Of a stretch of DNA of 26,381 bases, positions 1-8,353 are shown one piece after another (position 1 is the first letter of the stretch; each line of letters opens with the position of its first letter). The stretch spans positions 1-26,381 of the forward strand of contig CALNAU010000158.1 in assembly GCA_937874275.1 (NCBI GenBank). Reading direction: 5' to 3'. A model generated the notes under the pieces. It saw only the letters and a program-made list of their open reading frames with translations. It made no database searches and was not told where the DNA came from. The position numbers and the translations under genes were made by a program. The stretch comes from an uncultured Clostridia bacterium. Its GTDB lineage: Bacteria > Bacillota > Clostridia > Christensenellales > Aristaeellaceae.

Positions 1-4
1 TCAT
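1..4 (-). CDS. First bases of a gene running off the left edge
   Basis: On the minus strand an ATG occupies positions 4-2. It is preceded at 10-15 by AAAGGA, a good ribosome binding site with a five-base spacer. Only the start codon and one base are inside the window, so nothing can be said about the product. Its position directly after the secreted-protein genes suggests the same transcription unit continues to the left. Confidence 0.4.
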
Positions 5-51
5 GCGGTTCCTTTCAGTCGAACAAGGATTCTATCTGGATTCCGCTTCCA

Positions 52-201
52 TCAGGCGCAGACGGCTGTCCGTGCAGCGCGCCAGCCAGGTTCGGGTTGG
101 GAAAACCTCACTACTTGGCCACCGCCAAGCAGCAACTCATCCTGTGCCAATACAGGCAGCAAAAGCAACATGAGCAGCAAAAAGCTGCAGCCCCGCCTCA
201 T
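52..201 (-). CDS. Small ORF with a signal peptide, possibly a frameshifted remnant
   Basis: This 49-residue frame starts with an ATG whose A is the last base of the upstream TGA stop (TGATG), a classic translational-coupling overlap. GGAGG lies about ten bases before the ATG. Residues 1-20 form a textbook signal peptide: MRRGC, then a leucine-rich core, then PVLA before Q. The remaining 30 residues resemble nothing I recognise. After a one-base shift near position 100, another frame stays open to a TGA at 15-17, just before the ribosome binding site of the next gene. The original gene may therefore have been about 60 codons and have suffered an indel. No function can be assigned. Confidence 0.35.
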   Translation of the reverse strand: MRRGCSFLLLMLLLLPVLAQDELLLGGGQVVRFSQPEPGWRAARTAVCA

Positions 202-2984
202 CACAACGATTCCTCCCCGCCCATGGCCTGCTGCACCAGCTTCACCCAGTCGGCCAGCACAAAGTGGGTCAAATCATCCGGCGGCAGCTGGGCCTTATAA
301 TATCGCGTCGCATCGTTGTGCGTCACGGAAAACCCATCCACCTCCGGCCGCAATATCCGCTCGTGCGATGTGCTCAGGGCATCATCCGGCGCATCTGCGA
401 GCATGGTCAGGTGGGATAATTTCCACTGCCCGTCTACCCGCGCGAAGTAGGGACGCAGCCGCACGCCGCTTTCCGCCACAAAGGCTGACATGGACAGCAG
501 GCTATCCGCCCAGCGCAGCTCATCCGGCCACTGGGCGCCGGGGCCCAGGATGGGCGCTATCTGCCCCTTCTTCACCCAGTCATCCGCCTCCCGCACATAG
601 TGGGCCAGCGCGGTGTCTTCCCCCACTTTCAGCAGGGCATAGGCCTCATCACGCTCGATCACCAGCGGCGGCGCCGCTTGGTAGCTCATCTGCTACTCAA
701 GCCCGCGCAGCTGATCATAAGGGCCTGTGTAGTGCGGCGCTTCGGCTGTGTTGCTCAGCCAACGCTCGGGCACGAAGAAGGCCAGCTGGTCATTCACCGC
801 CACGTGCCACCAATCACCCAGGTTGGCCATCAGCCACAGCTGCGTGCCGTTTTGCACCGCGTGTCCCACGCTCCCCTGCCTGTGGGGGTAGGGATACGTG
901 TAGATTGGCCGCTCGCCATCCCCGCCGGGAAAGTCCAGCTGCGCCTGGCCCCAGAACAACCGTGCCGGGTCATCCTGCGGGCAGGTGTCCCGCGTGATTG
1001 ACACCGCGCCACGGGGCAGGTAGCCATAGCGGCCCTGGGCTGTGCGGATGAGGTGATACCGCTCGCTCTCCCCCACCAGCAGCACACACTCACCCCAGGC
1101 ACACAGGCCATCCTGCGCGTCCCGCCGGTCCGCGTATAGCCAGGTCACATCGGCCTCTCCCAGGGGCTGTACCAAGCCGATGCGGATGCCCGCCGGCTGA
1201 GCCGCGGGCTGCGCCAGACAGTTCATGGGCAAGTAGCCGAAGGTATCCTCCCCCCATCCACTGTCGCGCACCACCTGATTATCCAGCGTGAAAAACCAGC
1301 CGTTGCCCAGGTCAATGCCCTTGATGGCAACGCCTTCATAGAGGGTCATGCGGCTGGGTGCGCCCGGCTCGGGCCGCAGCAGCACAGGACAATCCCGCGT
1401 CAGGGTCATGGATTGCGTCTGGTTGTAGGGTAGGCTGTCCATGGGCAGCGTCAACAGCCAGTCACGCGGGAAAAACTGCTGTGGCTCGCCCGCCTGCGAT
1501 TGGGTCTACACATGCACAAACCCCTGCACCTCCCCCAGCCAGGCAAGTCCGGCTGTGCGGGTTGCGGCGTGGACCGCGGCGAGGTCGGGCGCCGTGTAGG
1601 CGCGGGCAACCTGGCCATCCGGCAGGCACAGCTGCGCGGTGGCCGGACGCACGGGCACATCCATGGGCGCGGCATCCAGCATCACATCACCCAGGGCAAG
1701 CCAGCCGCTGCGGCCATGGCGCTCATCGCCGATGCGCACCTGCACCTGACCCTCCCGCTGCGCCAGCACCGCAAGGCGTGCGCCGCCAAAGTATCGGCCA
1801 ATGGGCTTTCCCCGGTCGTCCAGCAGGGGGGTCTGGGCCACGCGCACGGTGGCGCTGCCATGGTACTGGCTGCGCGGATTGACCGCCAGGGTGGGCACAA
1901 AAGCCCGCGTCAACTGGCCCTGGTACGTCAGCTCCACATACCGCCAATCCTCACCCATGGTTGCCAGGATAACAGCCTCCCTGTTATCGGGCAGGTGGCT
2001 TTCCGCCGAAGTGCGCAGCGGGTCGTCGGTCATCCAGCCAGGGCCCGGCAGCACGGCCTCCTCCCTGGTGAAGCGCAGCTCGGGCACGCTGACGCCCGCG
2101 GGCAGCACCTTGCCCTCAATCCAGCCAAAGCGGTTGCGTCCCGGGCTGATGTTGTACTGGATGAACAGCCAGCCCTTTTCGCGGCCAAACACCTGTATCC
2201 AGTCGTTGGTGGACACCGCTGCCTTGCCCTCGCCCAGGCGGGCATATTCCTTGCCCGGCCCGCTGTATACGGGCCAGGTCTGCCCCTTGGCAAAGCGGTC
2301 TATATACTGTCCCTGGGGCAAAGCATCGCTTTCGCCAGTGGAGGGGATCATCTGCAGGAACGAATCCATCATGTCGTACGCCCACTCGGTGAACAGACGC
2401 ACCGCCTGAGGGTCGTACGCATCAAAGCGCATGTCAAGCTGATGGGGCAGAATGCTGGCCGCAGCGCATTCACCCCGCACCCACATCACCCCGTCCCGGT
2501 TGTGAAAGCCCAGCTCGGGATAGTGCCCGGCCGGTCCAAAGTGACCGGCCATGACGGCCCAGTCCGCCGACGGCTCCGGGCCCTTGTCAAAGGAGATATA
2601 CCGCTCGTCCTGCGGCCGGTCTTTGGGCGTGTACCAGATGAAGTTGCTCTTATCTTCGCTGCCAAAGCCTATCCAGAACGCCTCCGGCACCCAAGCGCCG
2701 TCATCAATGATCGCATCGTTAACCGCCTGGATTTGCCAGCGCCCGTCCTCCAGGGCAAGGATGCAGGCCAGCTTGCTCGTCCCCGTATCCACCAGGGCAA
2801 GCAGGCTGGTCACCTCAGGCCATGTGCCCGACGCGCTCAGCACGCGCATGCCGGGCCATTGCGCCTCCATCGCGGCAGCAGCCTCCGGCGGCATCCAGTC
2901 AGGGCCAGGTGCTTCCTCCTCGGCCTGCGCCGGTGCCATCATCAGGCACAGCAACAGCAGCAGCGTCAACCAGCGTCGATGCAT
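201..2984 (-). pseudogene. Large secreted SH3-module protein interrupted by two in-frame TAG codons
   Basis: The start at 2984 is fixed by AAGGAGG eight bases upstream and by a signal peptide (MHRRW, leucine-rich core, APAQA before EEE). The single frame is open for 928 codons down to TGA at 201-203, except for TAG at 1506-1508 and TAG at 693-695. The three open segments are about 492, 270 and 163 codons. After an N-terminal domain of about 190 residues come roughly seven SH3b-like modules, recognisable by repeated W/V-x-V then F(V)PxxWL-type endings. The first TAG falls inside such a module: GFVHV-stop-TQSQAGEPQQFFPRDWLL aligns with WWHVAVNDQLAFFVPERWL further on. No ribosome binding site or early ATG follows it, so the split is not a normal gene boundary. 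The second TAG is followed by CAG ATG; the last 162 residues have no signal peptide, so they fit better as the C-terminal domain of the same secreted protein, although a separate gene cannot be excluded. Both TAGs are one C-to-T change from CAG (Gln). Likely a decayed or readthrough cell-wall protein. Confidence 0.7.
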
Positions 2985-3069
2985 GTGAAATTCCTCCTTG
3001 CCGTATTCTACCATAGAACGCCCAAGGAGCCGGCCTGCTTGCCGCTATAAAATGTAAAACTTCAGGCGG

Positions 3070-3417
3070 TCAGCCCATCTTGTCCGTCATCTGCCGCCCG
3101 CCCATCAGGTGGAAGTGCAGGTGCTGCACGCTCTGGCAGGCGTGGGGGCCGCAGTTGGTGAGCAAGCGGTAGCCGCTCTCGCCAACGCCCTCCTGTTCGG
3201 CAATGGCCGCCGCCGCGCGCAGGCACGCGGCCAGCTCGGTATCGGACAGGCCTTGCAGGTCGTTTAGCCCTTCCACATGCCGCTTGGGCACGATCAGCAC
3301 GTGCTTGGGCGTCTGGGGGCTGATATCCCGGAAGGCATAGCATTGGGCATCCTCATACACCTTGTCGGAGGGGATGTCGCCCTTGATGATTTTGCAAAAC
3401 AGGCAGTGGTCGCTCAT
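3070..3417 (-). CDS. HIT family (histidine triad) nucleotide hydrolase, HinT-like
   Basis: The 115-residue product has the usual length of a bacterial Hint protein, which hydrolyses AMP-linked phosphoramidates in the cytoplasm. The histidine triad is clear at residues 99-103 (QHLHFHLMGG, H99-x-H101-x-H103). The CLFC pair at 5-8 matches the zinc-binding Cys pair seen in many Hint proteins. The N-terminal stretch FCKIIKGDIPSDKVYED is typical. GGAGT sits eight bases before the ATG at 3417. The gene begins 29 bases after degV and belongs to the same unit; in many Clostridia a HIT gene follows mtaB in this way. No defect is visible. Confidence 0.92.
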   Translation of the reverse strand: MSDHCLFCKIIKGDIPSDKVYEDAQCYAFRDISPQTPKHVLIVPKRHVEGLNDLQGLSDTELAACLRAAAAIAEQEGVGESGYRLLTNCGPHACQSVQHLHFHLMGGRQMTDKMG

Positions 3418-3446
3418 AGTCTACTCCTTCAATCAAATGCAATCGC

Positions 3447-4319
3447 TCATCGGCCCGCGCCTAACCAGAACACAGCCAGGGAGCCCGGTCCCCCATGGGC
3501 ACCGATGGCCGGCCCCAGGCGGTGCACCACAAAGCGCACCGCGCCAACCTCGCGCAGGCGCTCCACCAATTCCAAAGCCAGGTCGCCCACATCGGCATGG
3601 CTGATGTAGATGCACTGCTGGGCCAGGTCCAGCGCCTTGTCCTTCACCATGTCCACCATGGTGTTCATGGCCTTGCGCATGCCGCGCGCCCGGCCGATGA
3701 CCTTGATGACGCCCTCGCGGTTGAGCCACAAAATGGGCTTGAAACTGAGCAGCGAACCCAGCAGCGCGGCATACCCGCTCAGGCGGCCGCTGCGGGCGAT
3801 GTAATGCAAATCCTGCACCGTGAAGCAGTGCAGCACCTGCGAACGTTTTTCCTCAATCAGGCGCGCGGTATCGTCCATGCTCATGCCCTGCGCGCGGGCC
3901 TCGATGGCCATTTCCACCAGCAGCCCTTCACCCTGGGAGCCGCTGTGGCTGTCCACACAGCGAATGCGCCGCTCGGGGTACGCCACGGCCAAATCCCGCA
4001 TGGCCAGTTCCCCCGCCCCATAGGTGCCCGACAGCGTGCTGGCCAGGCCAATGTACAGCACATCCATGCCCTGGCGCAAAAACGGCTCGGCACAGGCGGC
4101 AAAGGCCTGGGGCGAGGGCGCGGCGGTGCTGACGCGCTGCTTGTCGCGCAGCATGGCGTAGAAATCGGCCAGCTTCAGCTCGCGCTCATCGGGGTAGCAA
4201 TCGTAGCTCTGCCCGCCTACGATGATGGGCAGGGGCACCACCGCCACGCCCGGCACCTGCACGCGCTCGGGCGGCAGGTCGCAGCTGGCCTCGGTAACAA
4301 TGGCAAAGGATCGCGTCAT
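3447..4319 (-). CDS. DegV family fatty-acid-binding protein
   Basis: DegV/FakB proteins hold a fatty acid and present it to the kinase FakA for phosphorylation. Family landmarks are in order: STAAPSPQAF near residue 80, LASTLSGTY near 110, DSHSGSQGEG near 135, ARSGRLSG near 180 and AIGAHGGPGSLAVF close to the C terminus, which match the conserved lipid- and phosphate-binding loops. The product is 290 residues, normal for the family. I chose the ATG at 4319 (MTRSFAIVTE) rather than an upstream in-frame ATG because AAAGGAG lies six bases before it and the family starts with a short beta strand. It starts ten bases after the mtaB stop. No fakA is in the window. Confidence 0.92.
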   Translation of the reverse strand: MTRSFAIVTEASCDLPPERVQVPGVAVVPLPIIVGGQSYDCYPDERELKLADFYAMLRDKQRVSTAAPSPQAFAACAEPFLRQGMDVLYIGLASTLSGTYGAGELAMRDLAVAYPERRIRCVDSHSGSQGEGLLVEMAIEARAQGMSMDDTARLIEEKRSQVLHCFTVQDLHYIARSGRLSGYAALLGSLLSFKPILWLNREGVIKVIGRARGMRKAMNTMVDMVKDKALDLAQQCIYISHADVGDLALELVERLREVGAVRFVVHRLGPAIGAHGGPGSLAVFWLGAGR

Positions 4320-4329
4320 AGGGCTCCTT

Positions 4330-5616
4330 TCATTCGGGCAACAGCCGGCCAATCAACCGCTGGCCGTGTACATGGTCCAACTGCACGCGGGCAATCTGCC
4401 CGCCATGGGCACCGGGGGCATAGGTCTCCACATATTGGGGGGTGAGGCCGACGGCGCCATGTTGCTCCTCGGTCTCAAACAGCACCTCCTGCACCGTGCC
4501 CACCAGGGTCTGGCGATAGCTGTGGGCCAGCTCCTCCCCCAGGGCGATGAGCGCCTGCGCGCGGGCGTTCTTGACGCCGCGGGGCAGCTGGTCGGGCATG
4601 CGGGCGGCCTCGGTGCCCTCCCGGGCGCTGAAGGGGAACACATGCATCCTGGCAAAGCCCACCCGGCTGCAGAAGGCCAAAGTCTGCGCGGCCTCCTCCT
4701 CCGTCTCGCCGGGGAAGCCGCACAGCACATCGGTGGTCAGCGCGCAGCCGGGGAAAGCCGCCTGCAGGCGACGCGCCGCGGCCAGGTACTCGGCAGCGGT
4801 ATAACGGCGGCGCATGCGGCGCAGCACGCTGTCGCTGCCCGACTGCATGGACAGGTGAAACTGCGGGCACAGCTGGGGAATGCGCGCCAGTTCATTGACA
4901 AACGCCTCGGTCGCCACCACCGGCTCCAACGACCCCAGGCGGATGCGGCGCACGCCAGGCACCGCAGCCACCGCGCGGATGGCGTCCATCAACGTGTCGC
5001 CGCCCAGGTCGCGGCCATAGCTGCTCAGGTGTATGCCGGTCAGCACCACCTCGGGGTATCCGGCCTGGGCCAGGCGCGCAGCTTCCTGCGCGATTTCCTC
5101 CACCGGGCGGGAGCGGATGCCCCCGCGCACATACGGGATGATGCAGTAGGCGCAGTAGCGGTCGCAGCCCTCCTGTATCTTCATCACCGCGCGGGTATGC
5201 CCCTCCGACCAGGAAATATCGAGCAGCTCAAAGGGCACACGCAGCACGCTGTCCACCGCGGCGATGCGGGTATCCTGCGACACGGCTTCCTCCAGCAGCT
5301 GCACCACCTCGCCCCGGCGCTGGTTGCCGATGACCAGCCGCAGCCCCATGGGCAGCAGGGCTTCGGCCTCCTTCTGCGCCAGACAGCCGGCCAGCACCAC
5401 CTGCGCGGACGGGTTTTGCTTGATGGCGCGGCGCACGGCCTGCAGGCTCTTCTTTTCACCGGTGCCGGTCACCACGCAGCTGTTGACCACATAGACATCC
5501 GCCTGCTCGTGAAAATCGCGGCCCTCATAGCCTGCGGACAAAAACTGCTCCAGCATGGCCTGGCTGTCGTATTGGTTGACCTTGCACCCCAGTGTATAAA
5601 ACGCGACTGTCGGCAT
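4330..5616 (-). CDS. mtaB: tRNA (N6-threonylcarbamoyladenosine37-C2)-methylthiotransferase MtaB
   Basis: MtaB is a radical-SAM enzyme that converts t6A37 to ms2t6A37 in tRNAs decoding ANN codons. The 428-residue product begins MPTVAFYTLGCKVNQYDSQ, diagnostic of the MtaB branch. The N-terminal cluster cysteines are at about C11, C47 and C78. The radical-SAM cluster is CDRYCAYC (C151, C155, C158). LSMQSGSD and the C-terminal TRAM-type segment follow. ATAGGAGC precedes the ATG, and the rsmE stop codon lies inside this ribosome binding region (gap of six bases), which implies translational coupling. Length and motifs are complete. Confidence 0.96.
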   Translation of the reverse strand: MPTVAFYTLGCKVNQYDSQAMLEQFLSAGYEGRDFHEQADVYVVNSCVVTGTGEKKSLQAVRRAIKQNPSAQVVLAGCLAQKEAEALLPMGLRLVIGNQRRGEVVQLLEEAVSQDTRIAAVDSVLRVPFELLDISWSEGHTRAVMKIQEGCDRYCAYCIIPYVRGGIRSRPVEEIAQEAARLAQAGYPEVVLTGIHLSSYGRDLGGDTLMDAIRAVAAVPGVRRIRLGSLEPVVATEAFVNELARIPQLCPQFHLSMQSGSDSVLRRMRRRYTAAEYLAAARRLQAAFPGCALTTDVLCGFPGETEEEAAQTLAFCSRVGFARMHVFPFSAREGTEAARMPDQLPRGVKNARAQALIALGEELAHSYRQTLVGTVQEVLFETEEQHGAVGLTPQYVETYAPGAHGGQIARVQLDHVHGQRLIGRLLPE

Positions 5617-5622
5617 ATGCTC

Positions 5623-6321
5623 CTATTCCATATCGCCCGAAAGGGCCAGTAACATCGTCAGGGCCGCCATGCCGGCGGTCTCGGTGCGCAAAATGCGCGG
5701 TCCCAGCGTAACGGGCTGGGCTTGCAGTGCCTGCACCTCCTCGGGCGATATGCCGCCCTCTGGGCCAATCACCAGCGCCACATCCTGCCCCTGCGGATTC
5801 GCCTGGCGCAGCGGCAGGCCGCCTTCCTCCCAGGGCACCAGTGCTTGCTCGTGTTCGGGCAACGCCCAGCATAGCGCCTCGAAGGAGATGCAATCCGACA
5901 CCTCGGGCACCAGGCTGCGGCCGCACTGCACGGCGGCCTCCCGGGCGATGCGCCGCCAGCGGGTCAGCTTGTTTTGCCCACCCTCCCAGCGCGCCACCCC
6001 GCGGCTGAACAGGCAGGGCACGATGCGGTGCACGCCCAGCTCGGTGCACTTTTGCACAATGAAATCCATGCGGTCGCCCTTGGGCAGCCCCTGATACAAG
6101 GTGACCCTCACCCGGGGTTCGCCCGAGGGCAGCTCCTGCAGCAGGCGGGCATAGACGCCCTTCTCGCTCATCTCCAGCGCTGCCTCGTGGCGGCTGCCGT
6201 CAAAAGCTACGGACACATGGTCACCCGGCTGCATGCGCAGGGACTTGAGGATGTGGTGCGCGTCCTCCTGGTTGAGGCGCACCAGGCCGCCCCTGGGCGG
6301 CTCGGTAAAGAAACTATGCAT
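5623..6321 (-). CDS. rsmE: 16S rRNA (uracil1498-N3)-methyltransferase RsmE
   Basis: RsmE is a SPOUT-class methyltransferase acting on U1498 of 16S rRNA in the assembled 30S subunit. The C-terminal knot motifs are unmistakable: LVIGPEGGISPEEV followed by LGPRILRTETAGMAAL, which form the SAM-binding trefoil knot. The N-terminal PUA-like part starts MHSFFTEPPRGGLVRLN. The ATG at 6321 overlaps the end of prmA by eight bases, a usual arrangement for this pair; a longer in-frame extension upstream lies wholly within prmA and has no homologous look. The product is 232 residues, within the normal range, and ends with TAG. Confidence 0.95.
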   Translation of the reverse strand: MHSFFTEPPRGGLVRLNQEDAHHILKSLRMQPGDHVSVAFDGSRHEAALEMSEKGVYARLLQELPSGEPRVRVTLYQGLPKGDRMDFIVQKCTELGVHRIVPCLFSRGVARWEGGQNKLTRWRRIAREAAVQCGRSLVPEVSDCISFEALCWALPEHEQALVPWEEGGLPLRQANPQGQDVALVIGPEGGISPEEVQALQAQPVTLGPRILRTETAGMAALTMLLALSGDME

Positions 6322-7252
6322 CCGCTTGAACCGGACGCGAGGCAAACGCGGCCCAGGCCCCTTCATACCGCTCGTCCACAATGGTGTGACCCGCGCCCTC
6401 CAGCGCGGCGCGCACATCCTCGGCCCGCTCGCGGATGATGCCCGAGCAGATGAACACGCCCTCCGGCTTCACATGCTGTTTCACCGGCCCGGCCAGCGAT
6501 ATGATGACGTCGGCCAGGATATTGGCCACCGCCATATCATACTGCCCTGCCACGCCGCTCAGCAGGTCCCCCTGCTCCACCCGCACCCGGTCAGTCAGGC
6601 CGTTTTGCGCCACATTCTCCCGCGCCACCTTCACGGCCACCGGGTCAATATCCAGCGCCAGCACCCGCTGCGCGCCCAGCTTGGCGGCGGCGATGGCCAG
6701 TATGCCGCTGCCGGTGCCGATATCCAGCACCTGCCCCTGGCGGCAATAGGCCTCAATCAGCACGGCGCACAGCGCCGTGGTCTCGTGCGTGCCGGTGCCA
6801 AAGGCCATGCCCGGGTCCAGGTCGATGACCAGGTCGCCCGGCTGGGCGGTATAGCTCTCCCACGTGGGGCGCACCACCAGGCGCGTGCCCAGGCGGAAGG
6901 GCTTGTAGAAGTTTTTCCAATATTCCGCCCAATCCTCTTCCTTCACTTGGCTGAAGCTGAGCTTCAGTTCCCCCATCTCCAGCCCGCTCAGCGCGGGCAG
7001 CGTGGCCAACTTCTCCTGCAGGGCGGCCAGGCGTGTCCCCTCGGGGAACCAGGCCTTCACCACCACATGCTCGGGCATGTCCTCCATCAGCTTGGGGTCC
7101 ACCAGTTCCCAATGACCGGTGGGCTTGGCAGGGTCGGGCACATCTGCCCGGTCAATGATCTGGGTGCCCTTGGCGCCATAGCGCATCAGCGCCTCGGAGA
7201 CGATATCTGCCCCCGGGGTGTTGGTGGTTACGCTCGCTTCCAGCCAGTCCAT
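6314..7252 (-). CDS. prmA: Ribosomal protein L11 methyltransferase PrmA
   Basis: PrmA uses SAM to methylate lysines of ribosomal protein L11. The 312-residue product has the N-terminal substrate-recognition domain and then a Rossmann methyltransferase domain. DPGMAFGTGTHETT lies at residues 146-159, the SAM loop VLDIGTGSG at 175-183, and DIDPVAV at 201-207. ANILADVI later in the domain is the NPPY-like motif IV of this family. AGGAGGGCC lies just before the ATG at 7252, and the preceding gene stops nine bases upstream, so translation is coupled. The gene ends with TAG, which shows that TAG normally terminates translation here. Confidence 0.96.
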   Translation of the reverse strand: MDWLEASVTTNTPGADIVSEALMRYGAKGTQIIDRADVPDPAKPTGHWELVDPKLMEDMPEHVVVKAWFPEGTRLAALQEKLATLPALSGLEMGELKLSFSQVKEEDWAEYWKNFYKPFRLGTRLVVRPTWESYTAQPGDLVIDLDPGMAFGTGTHETTALCAVLIEAYCRQGQVLDIGTGSGILAIAAAKLGAQRVLALDIDPVAVKVARENVAQNGLTDRVRVEQGDLLSGVAGQYDMAVANILADVIISLAGPVKQHVKPEGVFICSGIIRERAEDVRAALEGAGHTIVDERYEGAWAAFASRPVQADA

Positions 7253-7261
7253 ATGGCCCTC

Positions 7262-8074
7262 CTATTTTCTGATGATGTCATCGCGCAGCCGGTAGAGCGT
7301 AGCTCCTCGGCCCTTTTTGCAAAATGCGTCCACAAACCAGTCGATGGGCTTGACGGCGTCAAACTGCACATAGCCATAGCGCTTGCCGCCGCGGCTCTCG
7401 CCCTTCATGTTGCTGTCCGTCCAGGTGACAGCGTCGCTGTCGGCATCATAATCCTGCGTAAACACCAGGCTGTGGGCACCCACACCATAGTAGTAATCCG
7501 CCGACATCTGGAAGAAATCACCCCGCTGCACCTGGCGCATGAAAGCCAGGGCTTTCTCGCGGTTTTCTTCCTTAGACAGCTCGGTATCATAGTAGAAGCT
7601 GTGCGCCGCGTAAAAAGGGTTGCCCTTTTCCGCCGGCACATCCTGCCAGGCGATGCCATAGCTGTAGGGCTTGCTCTCCTTGGCGGGCAGGTTGTTGGGA
7701 ATCACCAGCGGCACATCCGGGTGGGCCGCCATGCGGTATTCGTCCCGATTCTTGCGGAACAGGTGCACGGTGAAATTCTTGCACACATAGATATCGCCCG
7801 AACTGTTGGCCGGCTGGGCCCGTCCGCCCGTCTGCTTGTAGATGCTCTGCGCCAACGCAATCATCTCATCTATGAATGCCGCTCTGGCATCCGGATCCGC
7901 CGCCGGTGCCGGGGCTATAGCGGCGGTGGCCACCGGCTCCGCCTGCGGTGCGGCGGTCGCGGGCGCCGCGGTGGCAACGCCCGGCGCGAAGAGGGATACC
8001 TCTTCCTCGCCCAGCGCGGGCAGCGCTGTCAAGAGGCACAGCAGGGCCATCCACAGGCACAGGGTTCGTTTCAT
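7262..8074 (-). CDS. Secreted protein, possible papain-fold (CHAP/NlpC-like) cysteine peptidase or amidase
   Basis: The 270-residue product starts with a clear signal peptide (MKRTLCLWMALLCLLTALPALG, cleavage near residue 22). An Ala/Pro-rich linker to about residue 60 and a globular domain follow. In that domain I see CKNFTVHLFRK, then GVGAHSLVFTQDYD, then VTWTDSN. The order Cys, His, then a polar residue on beta strands is what CHAP and NlpC/P60-type hydrolases show, with the Cys at the start of a helix. This is inference from pattern only; the family assignment is not certain. GAAGGAG precedes the ATG at 8074. It is the first gene after the promoter at 8132-8160 and stops nine bases before prmA. 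Confidence 0.7.
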   Translation of the reverse strand: MKRTLCLWMALLCLLTALPALGEEEVSLFAPGVATAAPATAAPQAEPVATAAIAPAPAADPDARAAFIDEMIALAQSIYKQTGGRAQPANSSGDIYVCKNFTVHLFRKNRDEYRMAAHPDVPLVIPNNLPAKESKPYSYGIAWQDVPAEKGNPFYAAHSFYYDTELSKEENREKALAFMRQVQRGDFFQMSADYYYGVGAHSLVFTQDYDADSDAVTWTDSNMKGESRGGKRYGYVQFDAVKPIDWFVDAFCKKGRGATLYRLRDDIIRK

Positions 8075-8131
8075 CGGTTCTCCTTCACCAGGTCATTGGT
8101 CCCATAGGCGCAGGTCTATCCTGCCCCCCTT

Positions 8132-8160
8132 ATTGTACACAGGGGAAGCGCATAGGGCAA
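8132..8160 (-). promoter_or_regulatory. SigA-type promoter for the prmA operon
   Basis: Read on the minus strand: TTGCCC (8160-8155), a 17 bp spacer, then TACAAT (8137-8132). It lies about 60 bases upstream of the ATG at 8074 and back to back with the promoter at 8274-8302. Only one strong site is visible for the whole unit down to position 1. Confidence 0.75.
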
Positions 8161-8273
8161 GAAAAGCATGGATGAACAGAATGGCCGACCCGAGGGCACG
8201 AGCCATCTGGCTTTATTTGCCGTAAGCATGGCATTCATTTCCTTTATTATTCTCCGTTTGTAACAAAGAATGC

Positions 8274-8302
8274 TTGACAGCGCAATATCCCTGCATTAAA
8301 GT
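8274..8302 (+). promoter_or_regulatory. SigA-type promoter for the LPXTG protein gene
   Basis: A perfect TTGACA at 8274-8279 is followed by a 17 bp spacer and TAAAGT at 8297-8302. It lies about 50 bases before the start codon at 8354. The quality of this promoter suggests the frameshifted gene downstream is, or recently was, expressed. Confidence 0.7.
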
Positions 8303-8353
8303 AATGTCAGCGTGATATGACTGCTGTGCCGAACCCGGAAAAGGAGGATGCAG

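Noticed and set aside
201..8074. Global reassignment of TAG to an amino acid, suggested by the TAG-split SH3 gene
   Set aside because: TAG is a sensible stop for prmA (6314), rsmE (5623), the 7262 gene and the PDZ gene (21701), where the protein ends match family lengths.
1500..8107. Very long plus-strand open frames, for example 1500-3050, 4222-5652 and 6233-8107
   Set aside because: They lie antisense to well-recognised genes, are His/Ala/Gln-rich as expected of reversed GC-rich coding DNA, and lack ribosome binding sites.
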